Origin: CAZBBC01 sp964489835
Lineage (GTDB): Bacteria; Calditrichota; Calditrichia; JAJRVZ01
NCBI GenBank assembly: GCA_964489835.1
Contig: CAZBBC010000143.1
Span: forward strand, 1 to 11,635
Direction of reading: 5' to 3'
DNA length: 11,635 nucleotides
A program made the position numbers and the translations under genes. Positions 5,279 to 11,635 of this stretch are shown here, in pieces. Each line of letters begins with the position of its first letter. Within the stretch, counting starts at the first letter, position 1. The notes under the pieces are model-generated. The model saw only the letters and a list, made by a program, of their open reading frames with translations. It did not search any database and had not been told where the DNA came from.

Positions 5279-7273
5279 ATGAATAATAATAAACGATGCG
5301 CGATCAATGGAGCTATCATCGGGGTGATGATCATCTTGACAACGATAGTGCCTGGCTGTGAACCTGCGGAAAAACCGTCTGCACTGCAACGCCTTAAATA
5401 CAATAATCCTGGTTTACAAGTTGATCTTGGTGTGGGATTATGGGCCTGGCCTCTGCCAATGGATTACGACGGCGACGGTGATTATGACCTGCTCGTATCA
5501 TGTCCGGATGTGCCTCACAATGGGATCCATTTTTTTGAGAACACAAGCGGTAACGTGAAGTACCCTGTATTTGCCCCGCCGCTTAGAATCGCCGACGGTG
5601 AACGCAATATTCAACCTTCCTATGTCAACGGTCAAATACATCTGCTGATACCGGGAAAAGAACTGCTTAATTTTAAAAAAACAGATTTTACAAACAAGGT
5701 GGATATCTACCCAACCGAAAAGATTCATGAAGGGAAAATCCGGGCCAATCAGTGGAAATACTGTGATTATGACGATGATAAGGATCTTGATATTATCGTC
5801 GGGATCGGTGATTGGAATGATTATGGCTGGGATAATGCCTTTAACAAACAAGGCCTGTGGACCCGGGGGCCCTTACATGGATATGTTTATCTGATTCGTA
5901 ACAATAACACAACCGCCACCCCGGATTATGCAGAACCTGAAATAATAACGGCCGATGGAAAACCAATAGATGTATTTGGTATGCCTTCTCCAAATTTTGT
6001 TGATTTTGACAGAGACGGTGATCTGGATCTTTTATGTGGAGAGTTTGTTGATAAATTTACCTATTTTGAAAATATCGGCTCCCGAAAGGAACCAATCTAT
6101 AGCAGCGGAAAAATATTAACCTATCAGAACAAACCCCTGACAATGGATCTGGAAATGATTGTCCCGGTTGCTATCGATTGGGATAAAGACGGCGATGTGG
6201 ATCTGGTGGTCGGACAGGAGGACGGCCGGGTAGCCCTGGTTGAAAATACCGGAATAATAAATGAGGGTGTGCCACAATTTCTGCCGCCGGTATTTTTCCA
6301 GCAGTACGCGGATGAGTTAAAATTTGGTGCCCTGGTTACACCGTTCAGTTACGACTGGGATCATGATGGTGACGAAGATTTGATCTGTGGAAATACTGCC
6401 GGTTATATCGGTTTTATAGAGAATCTTGATGGTAACAATCCACCGCAATGGGGCCCTCCGCAGTATCTCAAGGTCGATAATCAACCGATTCGTATGATGG
6501 CCGGATATAACGGATCGATCCAGGGTCCTTGTGAAGCAAAATGGGGATATACAACACTCAACATCGCCGATTGGGATCACGATGGTCTTCCGGATTTGCT
6601 GATCAATTCGATTTGGGGTAAAGTATTATGGTTTAAAAATAGCGGATCTCTTTCGATGCCCAAATTATCTCCGGCGCAGCCGGTGATCGTGGAATGGCCG
6701 GGCAAGGCACCCAAACCGGCCTGGTTTTGGTGGGATCCACCCAACGGAGATCTGGCCACTCAATGGCGGACCACCCCCGTCGTGACTGACTGGAATCACG
6801 ATCGCTTAAACGACCTGATTATGTTGGACCATGAAGGCTATCTTTCATTTTTTGAACGTATGAAGAACGATCGGGGATTGATCCTTGCGCCGGGAAAACG
6901 TATTTTTCTTTCTGATGGATCATCCGTTTTTGACGGCAAACACCGGCCACAAAACGAGGTCTCAGGCATTCTTCAGTTAAACGGAAAGACAGCAGGTGGC
7001 AGCGGCCGGCGAAAATTTTGTTTTGCTGACTGGGATCTTGACGGTCAAATAGATCTGCTGGTGAACAGTCGTAATGTAAATTTTATGCGTGGAATGCAAA
7101 ATAAAAATACCACTTTTACATTTACGGATATGGGTGAAGTCGATACAAGAACCCTTACCGGTCATACGACCAGCCCGACGATTGTCGATTGGGATAAAAA
7201 CGGTATTCCGGATTTGCTCATCGGTGCAGAGGATGGGTATTTCTATTATATGAAAAATCCTTATGATCACTAG
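5279..7273 (+). CDS. VCBS/FG-GAP repeat lipoprotein, nine calcium-type motifs
   Basis: This is a surface or periplasmic lipoprotein predicted to fold as a beta-propeller-like array. A hydrophobic signal (residues 8-26) ends in IVPGC, with the lipid-carrying Cys at 27. Nine copies of an Asp-rich motif of the type DxDxDGxxD start at about residues 62, 163, 242, 300, 359, 431, 504, 584 and 637. Examples are DYDGDGDYD, DFDRDGDLD, DWDKDGDVD and DWDHDGDED, usually followed by LL(V/C/I)G and an aromatic-rich strand (YFEN, WFKN, FFE). In this family the Asp loops bind calcium. The motif at 504 (DWNHDRLND) lacks some ligands. The start has AAAGGAAG upstream. The gene has its own long leader and no operon partner. 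Related proteins are common in environmental bacteria, sometimes near polysaccharide-degradation genes, but no such genes are here. The partner or ligand is unknown. Confidence 0.9.
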   Translation: MNNNKRCAINGAIIGVMIILTTIVPGCEPAEKPSALQRLKYNNPGLQVDLGVGLWAWPLPMDYDGDGDYDLLVSCPDVPHNGIHFFENTSGNVKYPVFAPPLRIADGERNIQPSYVNGQIHLLIPGKELLNFKKTDFTNKVDIYPTEKIHEGKIRANQWKYCDYDDDKDLDIIVGIGDWNDYGWDNAFNKQGLWTRGPLHGYVYLIRNNNTTATPDYAEPEIITADGKPIDVFGMPSPNFVDFDRDGDLDLLCGEFVDKFTYFENIGSRKEPIYSSGKILTYQNKPLTMDLEMIVPVAIDWDKDGDVDLVVGQEDGRVALVENTGIINEGVPQFLPPVFFQQYADELKFGALVTPFSYDWDHDGDEDLICGNTAGYIGFIENLDGNNPPQWGPPQYLKVDNQPIRMMAGYNGSIQGPCEAKWGYTTLNIADWDHDGLPDLLINSIWGKVLWFKNSGSLSMPKLSPAQPVIVEWPGKAPKPAWFWWDPPNGDLATQWRTTPVVTDWNHDRLNDLIMLDHEGYLSFFERMKNDRGLILAPGKRIFLSDGSSVFDGKHRPQNEVSGILQLNGKTAGGSGRRKFCFADWDLDGQIDLLVNSRNVNFMRGMQNKNTTFTFTDMGEVDTRTLTGHTTSPTIVDWDKNGIPDLLIGAEDGYFYYMKNPYDH

Positions 7274-7301
7274 CTCGTTGATTCATAGCAGAGTAAACTG
7301 C

Positions 7302-7356
7302 AAGTGACTAAAGTGATCTGAAGTGATCTAAAGTGACTAAAGTGAGCCAAAGTAAT
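7302..7356. repeat. CTAAAGTGA short tandem array
   Basis: About six diverged units of the AAGTGACT / AAGTGATCT type, the reverse complement of the TCACTTTAG array at 1-66. It begins about 28 nt after the lipoprotein stop. It has no spacers and no clear hairpin. Confidence 0.8.
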
Positions 7357-7396
7357 CTACAGGGCTGATTTTTTACATAAGTGATAATCTGAAAAC

Positions 7397-7471
7397 TGCG
7401 TAGCAGTGATATGTCTATAGAAAATAAGATTCACCAAATACAAAAAACCCCTTTAGGGGTGATATGTTAGC
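7397..7471. repeat. Paired GTGATATGT repeat with small hairpin
   Basis: Two related words, TAGCAGTGATATGTCTATAG (7401-7420) and TTAGGGGTGATATGTTAG (7453-7470), lie about 50 nt apart. The second includes the hairpin ACCCCT-TT-AGGGGT (7447-7460). Only the minus strand has a T-run after this hairpin, so it is not a terminator for the lipoprotein gene upstream. It looks like a decayed dispersed repeat in the 240-nt space before the methyltransferase gene, which otherwise holds nothing recognisable. Confidence 0.5.
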
Positions 7472-7514
7472 TATGTATCGATGAGACTTGAATTTTAAAT
7501 ATAGGAAGTAAGAT

Positions 7515-8411
7515 ATGAGAGAAAATTTCAGCAATCTTCTCAAACAAAGAATTCTGGTGGGGGATGGCGCCATGGGCACCATGCTGCAAGCCTCCGGGAT
7601 GCCCGCGGGCCATTGTTCCGAAGAATGGAATATCAGTCATCCGCAGGTGATTTCCGATATTCATCGGAAGTATCTGGCAGCCGGTGCTGATATTATTGAG
7701 ACCAACTCATTTGGGGGAAACAGATACCGCCTGGGATTTCATGGCTTTAGTGACTCTGTATCTCTTTTTAATCAAAAAGCCGCAGAAATTGCCTGTTCGG
7801 TTTGTCCGACGGATAAATTCGTAGCCGGTTCTGTTGGTCCTACCGGAGAATTTCTTCAACCGGTGGGTACCTTGACGATTGAACAGATGACCGCAGCTTT
7901 CAGGGAACAGATAGAAGCTTTATGCTCGGCAGGTGTTAACCTTATCATTGTAGAAACAATGAGCGATATCGATGAGGCTTGTGCAGCGATCCGGGGTGCA
8001 AAATCCGTTGATCCGAAAATCCCGGTCATCGCAACCATGACTTTTGAAAAAAAGCCAACCGGTTACCGGACCATGATGGGTTTTCAACCGGTCGACATGA
8101 TCGATAAATTCAGGGACGCAGGCGCAGAAGTTATCGGCGCCAATTGCGGAACTGGCATGACTGACATGATCGAAATTATTAAACAGTTGCGAGAGAATAC
8201 AGATTTTCCCCTTATGACCCAGGCCAATGCCGGACTACCTGAAACAAAAGGTGGTCAGATCCAGTATAAAGAATCTCCGGAGGACCGCGGTGAGGCTGTT
8301 CGAAAGATTCTTTCCGCCGGGGTGAATATTATTGGTGGATGCTGTGGCACCAACCCGGCCCATATAAAGGCCACATACCAGGCGGTTGTAGAATATAGCG
8401 GGTTGAAGTAG
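7515..8411 (+). CDS. Homocysteine S-methyltransferase domain protein (MetH N-terminal module type)
   Basis: This 298-residue stand-alone zinc methyltransferase barrel is of the kind that forms the first module of cobalamin-dependent methionine synthase and of betaine-homocysteine methyltransferase. It would move a methyl group to homocysteine or a similar thiol in the cytoplasm. Visible marks are GDGAMGTMLQ (16-25), the ETNSFGG loop (62-68), GSVGPTG (105-111) and the zinc ligands C211 (GANCGTG) plus C276 and C277 (GGCCGTNP). The folate, B12 and activation modules of full MetH are absent. It either works with separately encoded modules or uses another methyl donor. No partner gene is adjacent. 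AGGAAG precedes the ATG. Downstream, the stop runs almost directly into the 74-bp repeat array. Confidence 0.9.
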   Translation: MRENFSNLLKQRILVGDGAMGTMLQASGMPAGHCSEEWNISHPQVISDIHRKYLAAGADIIETNSFGGNRYRLGFHGFSDSVSLFNQKAAEIACSVCPTDKFVAGSVGPTGEFLQPVGTLTIEQMTAAFREQIEALCSAGVNLIIVETMSDIDEACAAIRGAKSVDPKIPVIATMTFEKKPTGYRTMMGFQPVDMIDKFRDAGAEVIGANCGTGMTDMIEIIKQLRENTDFPLMTQANAGLPETKGGQIQYKESPEDRGEAVRKILSAGVNIIGGCCGTNPAHIKATYQAVVEYSGLK

Positions 8412-8436
8412 GAAGTAAGAAGCGAGAAGAGAGAGG

Positions 8437-8819
8437 AGCGTGTAGAGGCGCATTGCCATGCGCCTTTGGGGTATAAGTAAGAAGTAGGAAGAAGTAAAGG
8501 TAAAGCGAGGAGCGTGTAGAGGCGCATTGCCATGCGCCTTTGGGGTATAAGTAAGAAGTAGGAANNNNNNNNNNNNNNNNNNNNNNNNNNNNNNNNNNNN
8601 NNNNNNNNNNNNNNNNNNNNNNNNNNNNNNNNNNNNNNNNNNNNNNNNNNNNNNNNNNNNNNNNAGCGAAGAGCGTGTAGAGGCGCATTGCCATGCGCCT
8701 TTGGGGTATAAGTAAGAAGTAGGAAGAAGTAAAGGTAAAGCGAAGAGCGTGTAGAGGCGCATTGCCATGCGCCTTTGGGGTATAAGTAAGAAGAAGGAAG
8801 AAGTAAAGGTAAAGCGAAG
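8437..8819. repeat. 74-bp tandem repeat array with GGCGCAT hairpin, interrupted by gap
   Basis: Units begin at 8437, 8511, 8672 and 8746. Spacing is exactly 74 nt on each side of the gap. Each unit holds GCGTGTAGAGGCGCATTGCC and continues into ATGCGCC (hairpin GGCGCAT / ATGCGCC, loop TGCC). This is followed by TTTGGGGTATAAGTAAGAAG and a purine-rich AAGGTAAAGCGA linker. Copies are almost identical (one or two changes), so the array is recent or kept uniform. The 100-N gap sits inside it, so the true copy number is unknown. It is not coding: 74 is not a multiple of 3. Confidence 0.9.
8565..8664. other. Assembly gap, 100 N
   Basis: Exactly 100 N, a conventional filler for a gap of unknown size. 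It splits the 74-bp tandem array. The distance between the copies on either side (161 nt) is not a multiple of 74, as expected for an arbitrary gap length. Confidence 0.97.
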
Positions 8820-8845
8820 AGAGAAAAGAGGGAAGCGGTGGGTAT

Positions 8846-8872
8846 GTAGGGGGGCATGGGGTACTGTGCCCA
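8846..8872. repeat. GTAGGGG...TGCCC hairpin repeat
   Basis: GGGCA (8852-8856) and TGCCC (8867-8871) follow GTAGG. The pattern GTAG + GGGC + TGCCC also occurs in each 74-bp unit and at 9044-9061, so these look like members of one loose family. Confidence 0.45.
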
Positions 8873-8875
8873 ATA

Positions 8876-8917
8876 GGTATAGGGTATAAGGTATAGGGTA
8901 TAAGGTATAAGGTATAA
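8876..8917. repeat. GGTATAR heptamer tandem repeat
   Basis: Six perfect 7-nt units alternate GGTATAG and GGTATAA. They are followed by a looser GGGAATT-type repeat to about 8960. This is low-complexity intergenic DNA, with no coding potential and no promoter assigned. Confidence 0.85.
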
Positions 8918-8963
8918 GGAATTTGTAATTAGGAACTGGGAATTGGGAATTATTTGGGATTTG

Positions 8964-9023
8964 CTAAATCATGGATGATTTAGTCCCGATATGTCGACTG
9001 GAAGGAGACATCTTATATCGGGA
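8964..9023. repeat. Two adjacent hairpins upstream of the aminotransferase gene
   Basis: Hairpin one is perfect: CTAAATCAT (8964-8972), loop GG, ATGATTTAG (8975-8983). Hairpin two starts at the next base. TCCCGAT (8984-8990) pairs with ATCGGGA (9017-9023), and ATGTC (8991-8995) with GACAT (9007-9011), leaving a 5-nt bulge and an 11-nt loop. The pair ends about 63 nt before the start codon. It could be a structured leader or another mobile hairpin repeat. It fits no riboswitch I can name. Confidence 0.6.
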
Positions 9024-9043
9024 GAATTTGGAATTTACTATAA

Positions 9044-9061
9044 GTAGGGGCACGTTGCCCC
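9044..9061. repeat. GGGGCA-CGT-TGCCCC hairpin
   Basis: A perfect 6-bp stem (9047-9052 with 9056-9061) preceded by GTA, ending 10 nt before the aminotransferase's AAGGAG. It shares the GTAGGGGC...TGCCCC pattern with the elements at 8437-8872. If transcribed it would form a stem just upstream of the ribosome binding site. Confidence 0.55.
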
Positions 9062-9086
9062 CTGGATAATAAGGAGTATAACGTTA

Positions 9087-10302
9087 ATGAATTCTGAACA
9101 TTATATGCAGCTGGAGGAAAAATACGGGGCACATAATTACCACCCGATGGGGGTTGTCATAGACAGAGGAGAGGGGATATGGGTTTGGGACGTTGAAGGC
9201 AAAAAATATATGGATTTTTTATCCGCTTACTCCGCCGTCAACCAGGGGCATTGTCATCCCAAAATAATCAAAGCGCTGACGGAGCAGTCTAAAAAATTAA
9301 CCCTGACTTCCCGGGCGTTTTATAACAGTGCCTTAGGGGAATATGAAAAATTTATCACCGAATATTTTAATTTCGATAAAGTATTACCGATGAATACCGG
9401 CGTAGAAGCGGTAGAAACGGCAATAAAATTGGCCCGCAAGTGGGCCTATGCCGAAAAAGGAGTGGCAGAAAATAAAGCAAAAATAATATTCGCCGAGGGA
9501 AACTTTCATGGCAGAACAATGACTGTCATTTCTGCTTCAACCGATCCTGATGCCCGCCGGGGATTTGGACCATATATGCCCGGTTTTGAGATAATCCCCT
9601 ATAACGATCCGGACGTGCTGGACAAAGCCTTGCAAGATCCCAATGTTGCCGCTTTTCTGGTGGAGCCGATACAAGGGGAAGCCGGGGTGCGGGTGCCTGA
9701 TGATGGATATCTGACTGAAGTGGCCCGGATTTGCCGGTCAAATCATGTCCTGCTGATATGTGATGAGGTACAGACCGGTCTGGCACGAACGGGCCGTATG
9801 CTGGCTTCTGATCATGAAAATGTAAAGCCGGATATTTTGATCCTCGGGAAAGCACTATCCGGTGGTGTACTTCCCGTTTCAGCCGTACTGGCACGAGATG
9901 AAATTATGCTCACCATAAAGCCGGGAGAGCATGGCTCCACTTTTGGCGGGAATCCATTAGCCGCGCGTGTGGCCATTGCTGCACTGACTGTTTTGAAGGA
10001 AGAAAATCTGGCTGAAAATGCCGAACGTATGGGTAAAATTTTTCGATCTGAACTGGAAAAAATTGTAAAAGAATCATCCGTTGTGACAAAGATCCGCGGC
10101 AAAGGTTTATTAAACGCGATCATTATTCAACCAACCGAAGACGGCAAAACCGCCTGGGAGTTTTGTGTTTCCCTGAAGGGAAAGGGTCTTCTTGCCAAAC
10201 CTACCCATGGTGATATAATTCGATTTGCACCACCGCTGGTGATCACTGAAGATGAGATCTACTGGGCCCTGGAAAAAATAACCGCCGTGATTAATGAATT
10301 TG
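9087..10302 (+). CDS. rocD: Ornithine aminotransferase (3' end lost in gap)
   Basis: This is a PLP enzyme of class-III aminotransferase fold that converts ornithine and 2-oxoglutarate to glutamate semialdehyde and glutamate, linking arginine and proline metabolism. The N-terminus EKYGAHNYHPMGVVIDRGEG and DFLSAYSAVNQGHCHPKI are hallmarks of ornithine aminotransferase within the fold. PLP residues are visible: the NTGVEA phosphate loop (103-108), F140-H141 stacking region, E193 (VEPIQGEAG), D226 (CDEVQTG), lysine K255 (GKALSGG), the GSTFGGNP loop (283-290) and substrate Arg R379 (IIRFAPPL). Residue 405 is the last readable one. Family length is about 400, so only a few residues and the stop are hidden in the N run. 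AAGGAG lies 10 nt before the ATG. The gene converges on glgC. Confidence 0.94.
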
Positions 10303-10402
10303 NNNNNNNNNNNNNNNNNNNNNNNNNNNNNNNNNNNNNNNNNNNNNNNNNNNNNNNNNNNNNNNNNNNNNNNNNNNNNNNNNNNNNNNNNNNNNNNNNN
10401 NN
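10303..10402. other. Assembly gap, 100 N
   Basis: Exactly 100 N, removing the last codons and stop of the aminotransferase gene. Its right edge is inside an AGCGTGG-type repeat, the likely cause of the assembly break. Any open frame drawn across it is unsupported. Confidence 0.97.
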
Positions 10403-10443
10403 GAGCGTGGAGCGAAAAGCGTGAAGCGTGGGGCGTGAAGCGT
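10403..10443 (+). repeat. GAGCGTGGAGCG array, left arm
   Basis: A purine-rich array of AGCGTGR-type words directly after the gap. The opening GAGCGTGGAGCGAAAAG reappears as its reverse complement in 10603-10636. Together they form an imperfect inverted pair about 160 nt apart. Confidence 0.75.
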
Positions 10444-10602
10444 TATGTGTTAAGAAAACAGAAAGCTGAAAGCAGGTATTCCGTCTGGATAACTGCATTC
10501 TGCTTGTCTGCTTTCTGATTTCTACTGGCTGGTATTGTACTGCACATGATAAAAGATCCCTACGGGATGACCGTGACAGATCATTCGCAATTCCTAATAA
10601 TT

Positions 10603-10685
10603 CCTCTCCACGCTCTTCACTTTTCGCTCCACGCTCCACACCCCACGCTCAACGCACAACGCACAACGCACCACGCTCTACGCTT
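10603..10685 (-). repeat. CCACGCTC / CAACGCA array, right arm
   Basis: The inverted counterpart of 10403-10443 (CTTTTCGCTCCACGCTC at 10620-10636) continues into ACGCTC and repeated CAACGCA words. It ends 6 nt before the glgC stop. Between the arms (10444-10602) are an imperfect AGAAAGCTGAAAGCAG / CTGCTTTCTGATTTCT dyad and the hairpin ATCCC-TAC-GGGAT (10556-10568), with no gene. No T-tract terminator is seen for either converging gene. Confidence 0.75.
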
Positions 10686-10691
10686 AACGAT

Positions 10692-11635
10692 CTAAATAAT
10701 CGTATTATGATCAATAACCGAACCTTTGGGAATAATAATAATGCCGTCACGGATGGCATAATTATCCTGAAAGGTTTCCGTTACCTGTGCATTATTTTCT
10801 AAGTGTACATTCCCCCCGATAGAGACATCCAGATCAACAATTGAGTTTTTGATGACGCAGTTTGGACCGATACCCAGGTTCGGAATTCCCTTTTCCCCGT
10901 TTATTCTGCGCTGGTCAATGGATTCATACCGGTTATTACCCATGATGATTGACCGTTGAATATAGGTCCCCTCATCAACAAATGAACGAATACCGATCGT
11001 TGTACTTTCTATCGTTGATCCTAAAAGGATAGCCCCTTCGGCAATAATTGAATGATTGATCTGGCAGTTGATGATTTTTGTTGAGGGTAAATATCTTGGG
11101 CGGGTATAAAAGGGATATTCTTCATCATAAAAATTAAAATGAGGAATTGATTCTGTTAAATCCAGATGTGTATTAAAAAAACTTTTAATATTTCCGATAT
11201 CCTCCCAATAGCCATCAAAAAAATAGGCAAATACATTGACTTTCTTTAAACTGGATGGGATGACCTCCCGGCCAAAATCCTCCATATTATTATCCATAAG
11301 CATATCAAAAAGTACCTGTTTTTTAAATATATAGATACCCATGGAAGCAATATGACTTCGGTTATGCGGCTCAATATTAAAATTACCGAACAACGCCTGG
11401 TCCACCCGGAGCTCATTCAACAAATCCTTATCTATCGGTTTCTCATAGAAATCCGTGATCTTGCCTCTGGCATCGGCCTTCAGAATACCAAACTCACTTA
11501 CTTCATCTTCTCTTACTGGTTTAACCGCAATCGAAATATCGGCATCCTTTTCCAGGTGGTACTTAAAAAATTCCCGATAATCCATCCGATACAGATGGTC
11601 TCCGGATAAAATAATGATATGATCATCAGTGGTAT
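10692..11635 (-). CDS. glgC: Glucose-1-phosphate adenylyltransferase, C-terminal part (5' end outside window)
   Basis: This enzyme makes ADP-glucose from glucose-1-phosphate and ATP, the committed step of bacterial glycogen synthesis. About 313 codons are present and the N-terminal ~100 residues lie beyond the right edge. The frame is open to the edge, reading TTDDHIIILSGDHLYRMDY before the internal Met at 11585, so that Met is not the start. Visible marks are LSGDHLYRMDY (catalytic region), EFGILKAD and the sugar-phosphate segment DFYEKP, then GIYIFKK. A C-terminal left-handed beta-helix of hexapeptide repeats follows from about IIAEGAILLGSTIE onward. FYTRPRYLPSTKI and the ending YAIRDGIIIIPKGSVI match the plant/cyanobacterial type more than the enterobacterial one, which hints at different allosteric control. 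The gene converges on rocD across repeats and a gap. No glycogen synthase or branching gene is in view. Confidence 0.94.
   Translation of the reverse strand, partial: TTDDHIIILSGDHLYRMDYREFFKYHLEKDADISIAVKPVREDEVSEFGILKADARGKITDFYEKPIDKDLLNELRVDQALFGNFNIEPHNRSHIASMGIYIFKKQVLFDMLMDNNMEDFGREVIPSSLKKVNVFAYFFDGYWEDIGNIKSFFNTHLDLTESIPHFNFYDEEYPFYTRPRYLPSTKIINCQINHSIIAEGAILLGSTIESTTIGIRSFVDEGTYIQRSIIMGNNRYESIDQRRINGEKGIPNLGIGPNCVIKNSIVDLDVSIGGNVHLENNAQVTETFQDNYAIRDGIIIIPKGSVIDHNTII

Noticed and set aside
7447..7460. Rho-independent terminator for the lipoprotein gene
   Set aside because: The T-run follows the hairpin only on the minus strand, where no gene ends. On the plus strand the A-run precedes it.
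8437..8819. CRISPR array
   Set aside because: Units are contiguous and near-identical throughout, with no variable spacers and no cas genes. The same holds for the 9-nt arrays at 1-66 and 7302-7356.
8235..8873. Long open frames on the minus strand through the 74-bp repeats in all three frames
   Set aside because: They exist because the repeat lacks stops. They cross an N gap, and the unit length is not a multiple of three.
8964..9023. Known metabolite riboswitch upstream of the aminotransferase gene
   Set aside because: The stems do not match the conserved cores of any riboswitch class I can name. A dispersed hairpin repeat is as likely.
10303..10424. Extension of the aminotransferase frame across the N gap
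   Set aside because: Frame and length through a filler gap are meaningless, and the protein is already at family length at 10302.

Overview
The window looks like a scaffold from a draft or metagenome-assembled genome. Two runs of exactly 100 N (8565-8664 and 10303-10402) are assembly gaps, and both touch repeat arrays. Coding regions are moderately AT-rich. Typical signs of an FCB-like or candidate-phylum bacterium are an Ala-Gln signal-peptide end on an exported dipeptidase, a VCBS-repeat lipoprotein, a solo DUF559 endonuclease and a plant/cyanobacterial-style GlgC. The lineage is inferred from gene style only; there is no rRNA or tRNA to confirm it.

Layout. 1-66 is a TCACTTTAG array. 77-694 (+) encodes an unrecognised membrane-anchored protein. 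It converges on a minus-strand block: an M19 membrane dipeptidase (1006-2196), a DUF559 endonuclease-like gene (2321-2716) and half of a heterodimeric ABC exporter (2826-4541, probably starting upstream at an ATT codon). The DUF559 gene sits inside a pair of inverted, hairpin-rich repeats. Their outer ends lie next to the exporter's stop codon and the dipeptidase's ribosome binding site. A roughly 700-bp gene-free divergent region (4575-5278) holds at least five dyads. It is followed by a nine-repeat VCBS/FG-GAP lipoprotein (5279-7273, +), a homocysteine S-methyltransferase-type enzyme (7515-8411, +), a 74-bp tandem repeat array broken by a gap, ornithine aminotransferase (9087 to the second gap, +) and, convergent to it, the 3' part of glgC (10692-11635, -).

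How the genes relate. The protein genes do not form an obvious pathway. They cover surface/periplasmic functions (lipoprotein, exported dipeptidase), export (ABC), and amino-acid, one-carbon and glycogen metabolism. The most distinctive property of the window is that nearly every intergenic space carries a different hairpin or short-repeat family, several of them as inverted pairs. The best candidate for an under-described system is the DUF559 gene with its matching inverted hairpin ends at 2207-2825. A second inverted pair, with related hairpins but no gene, lies at 4921-5139.
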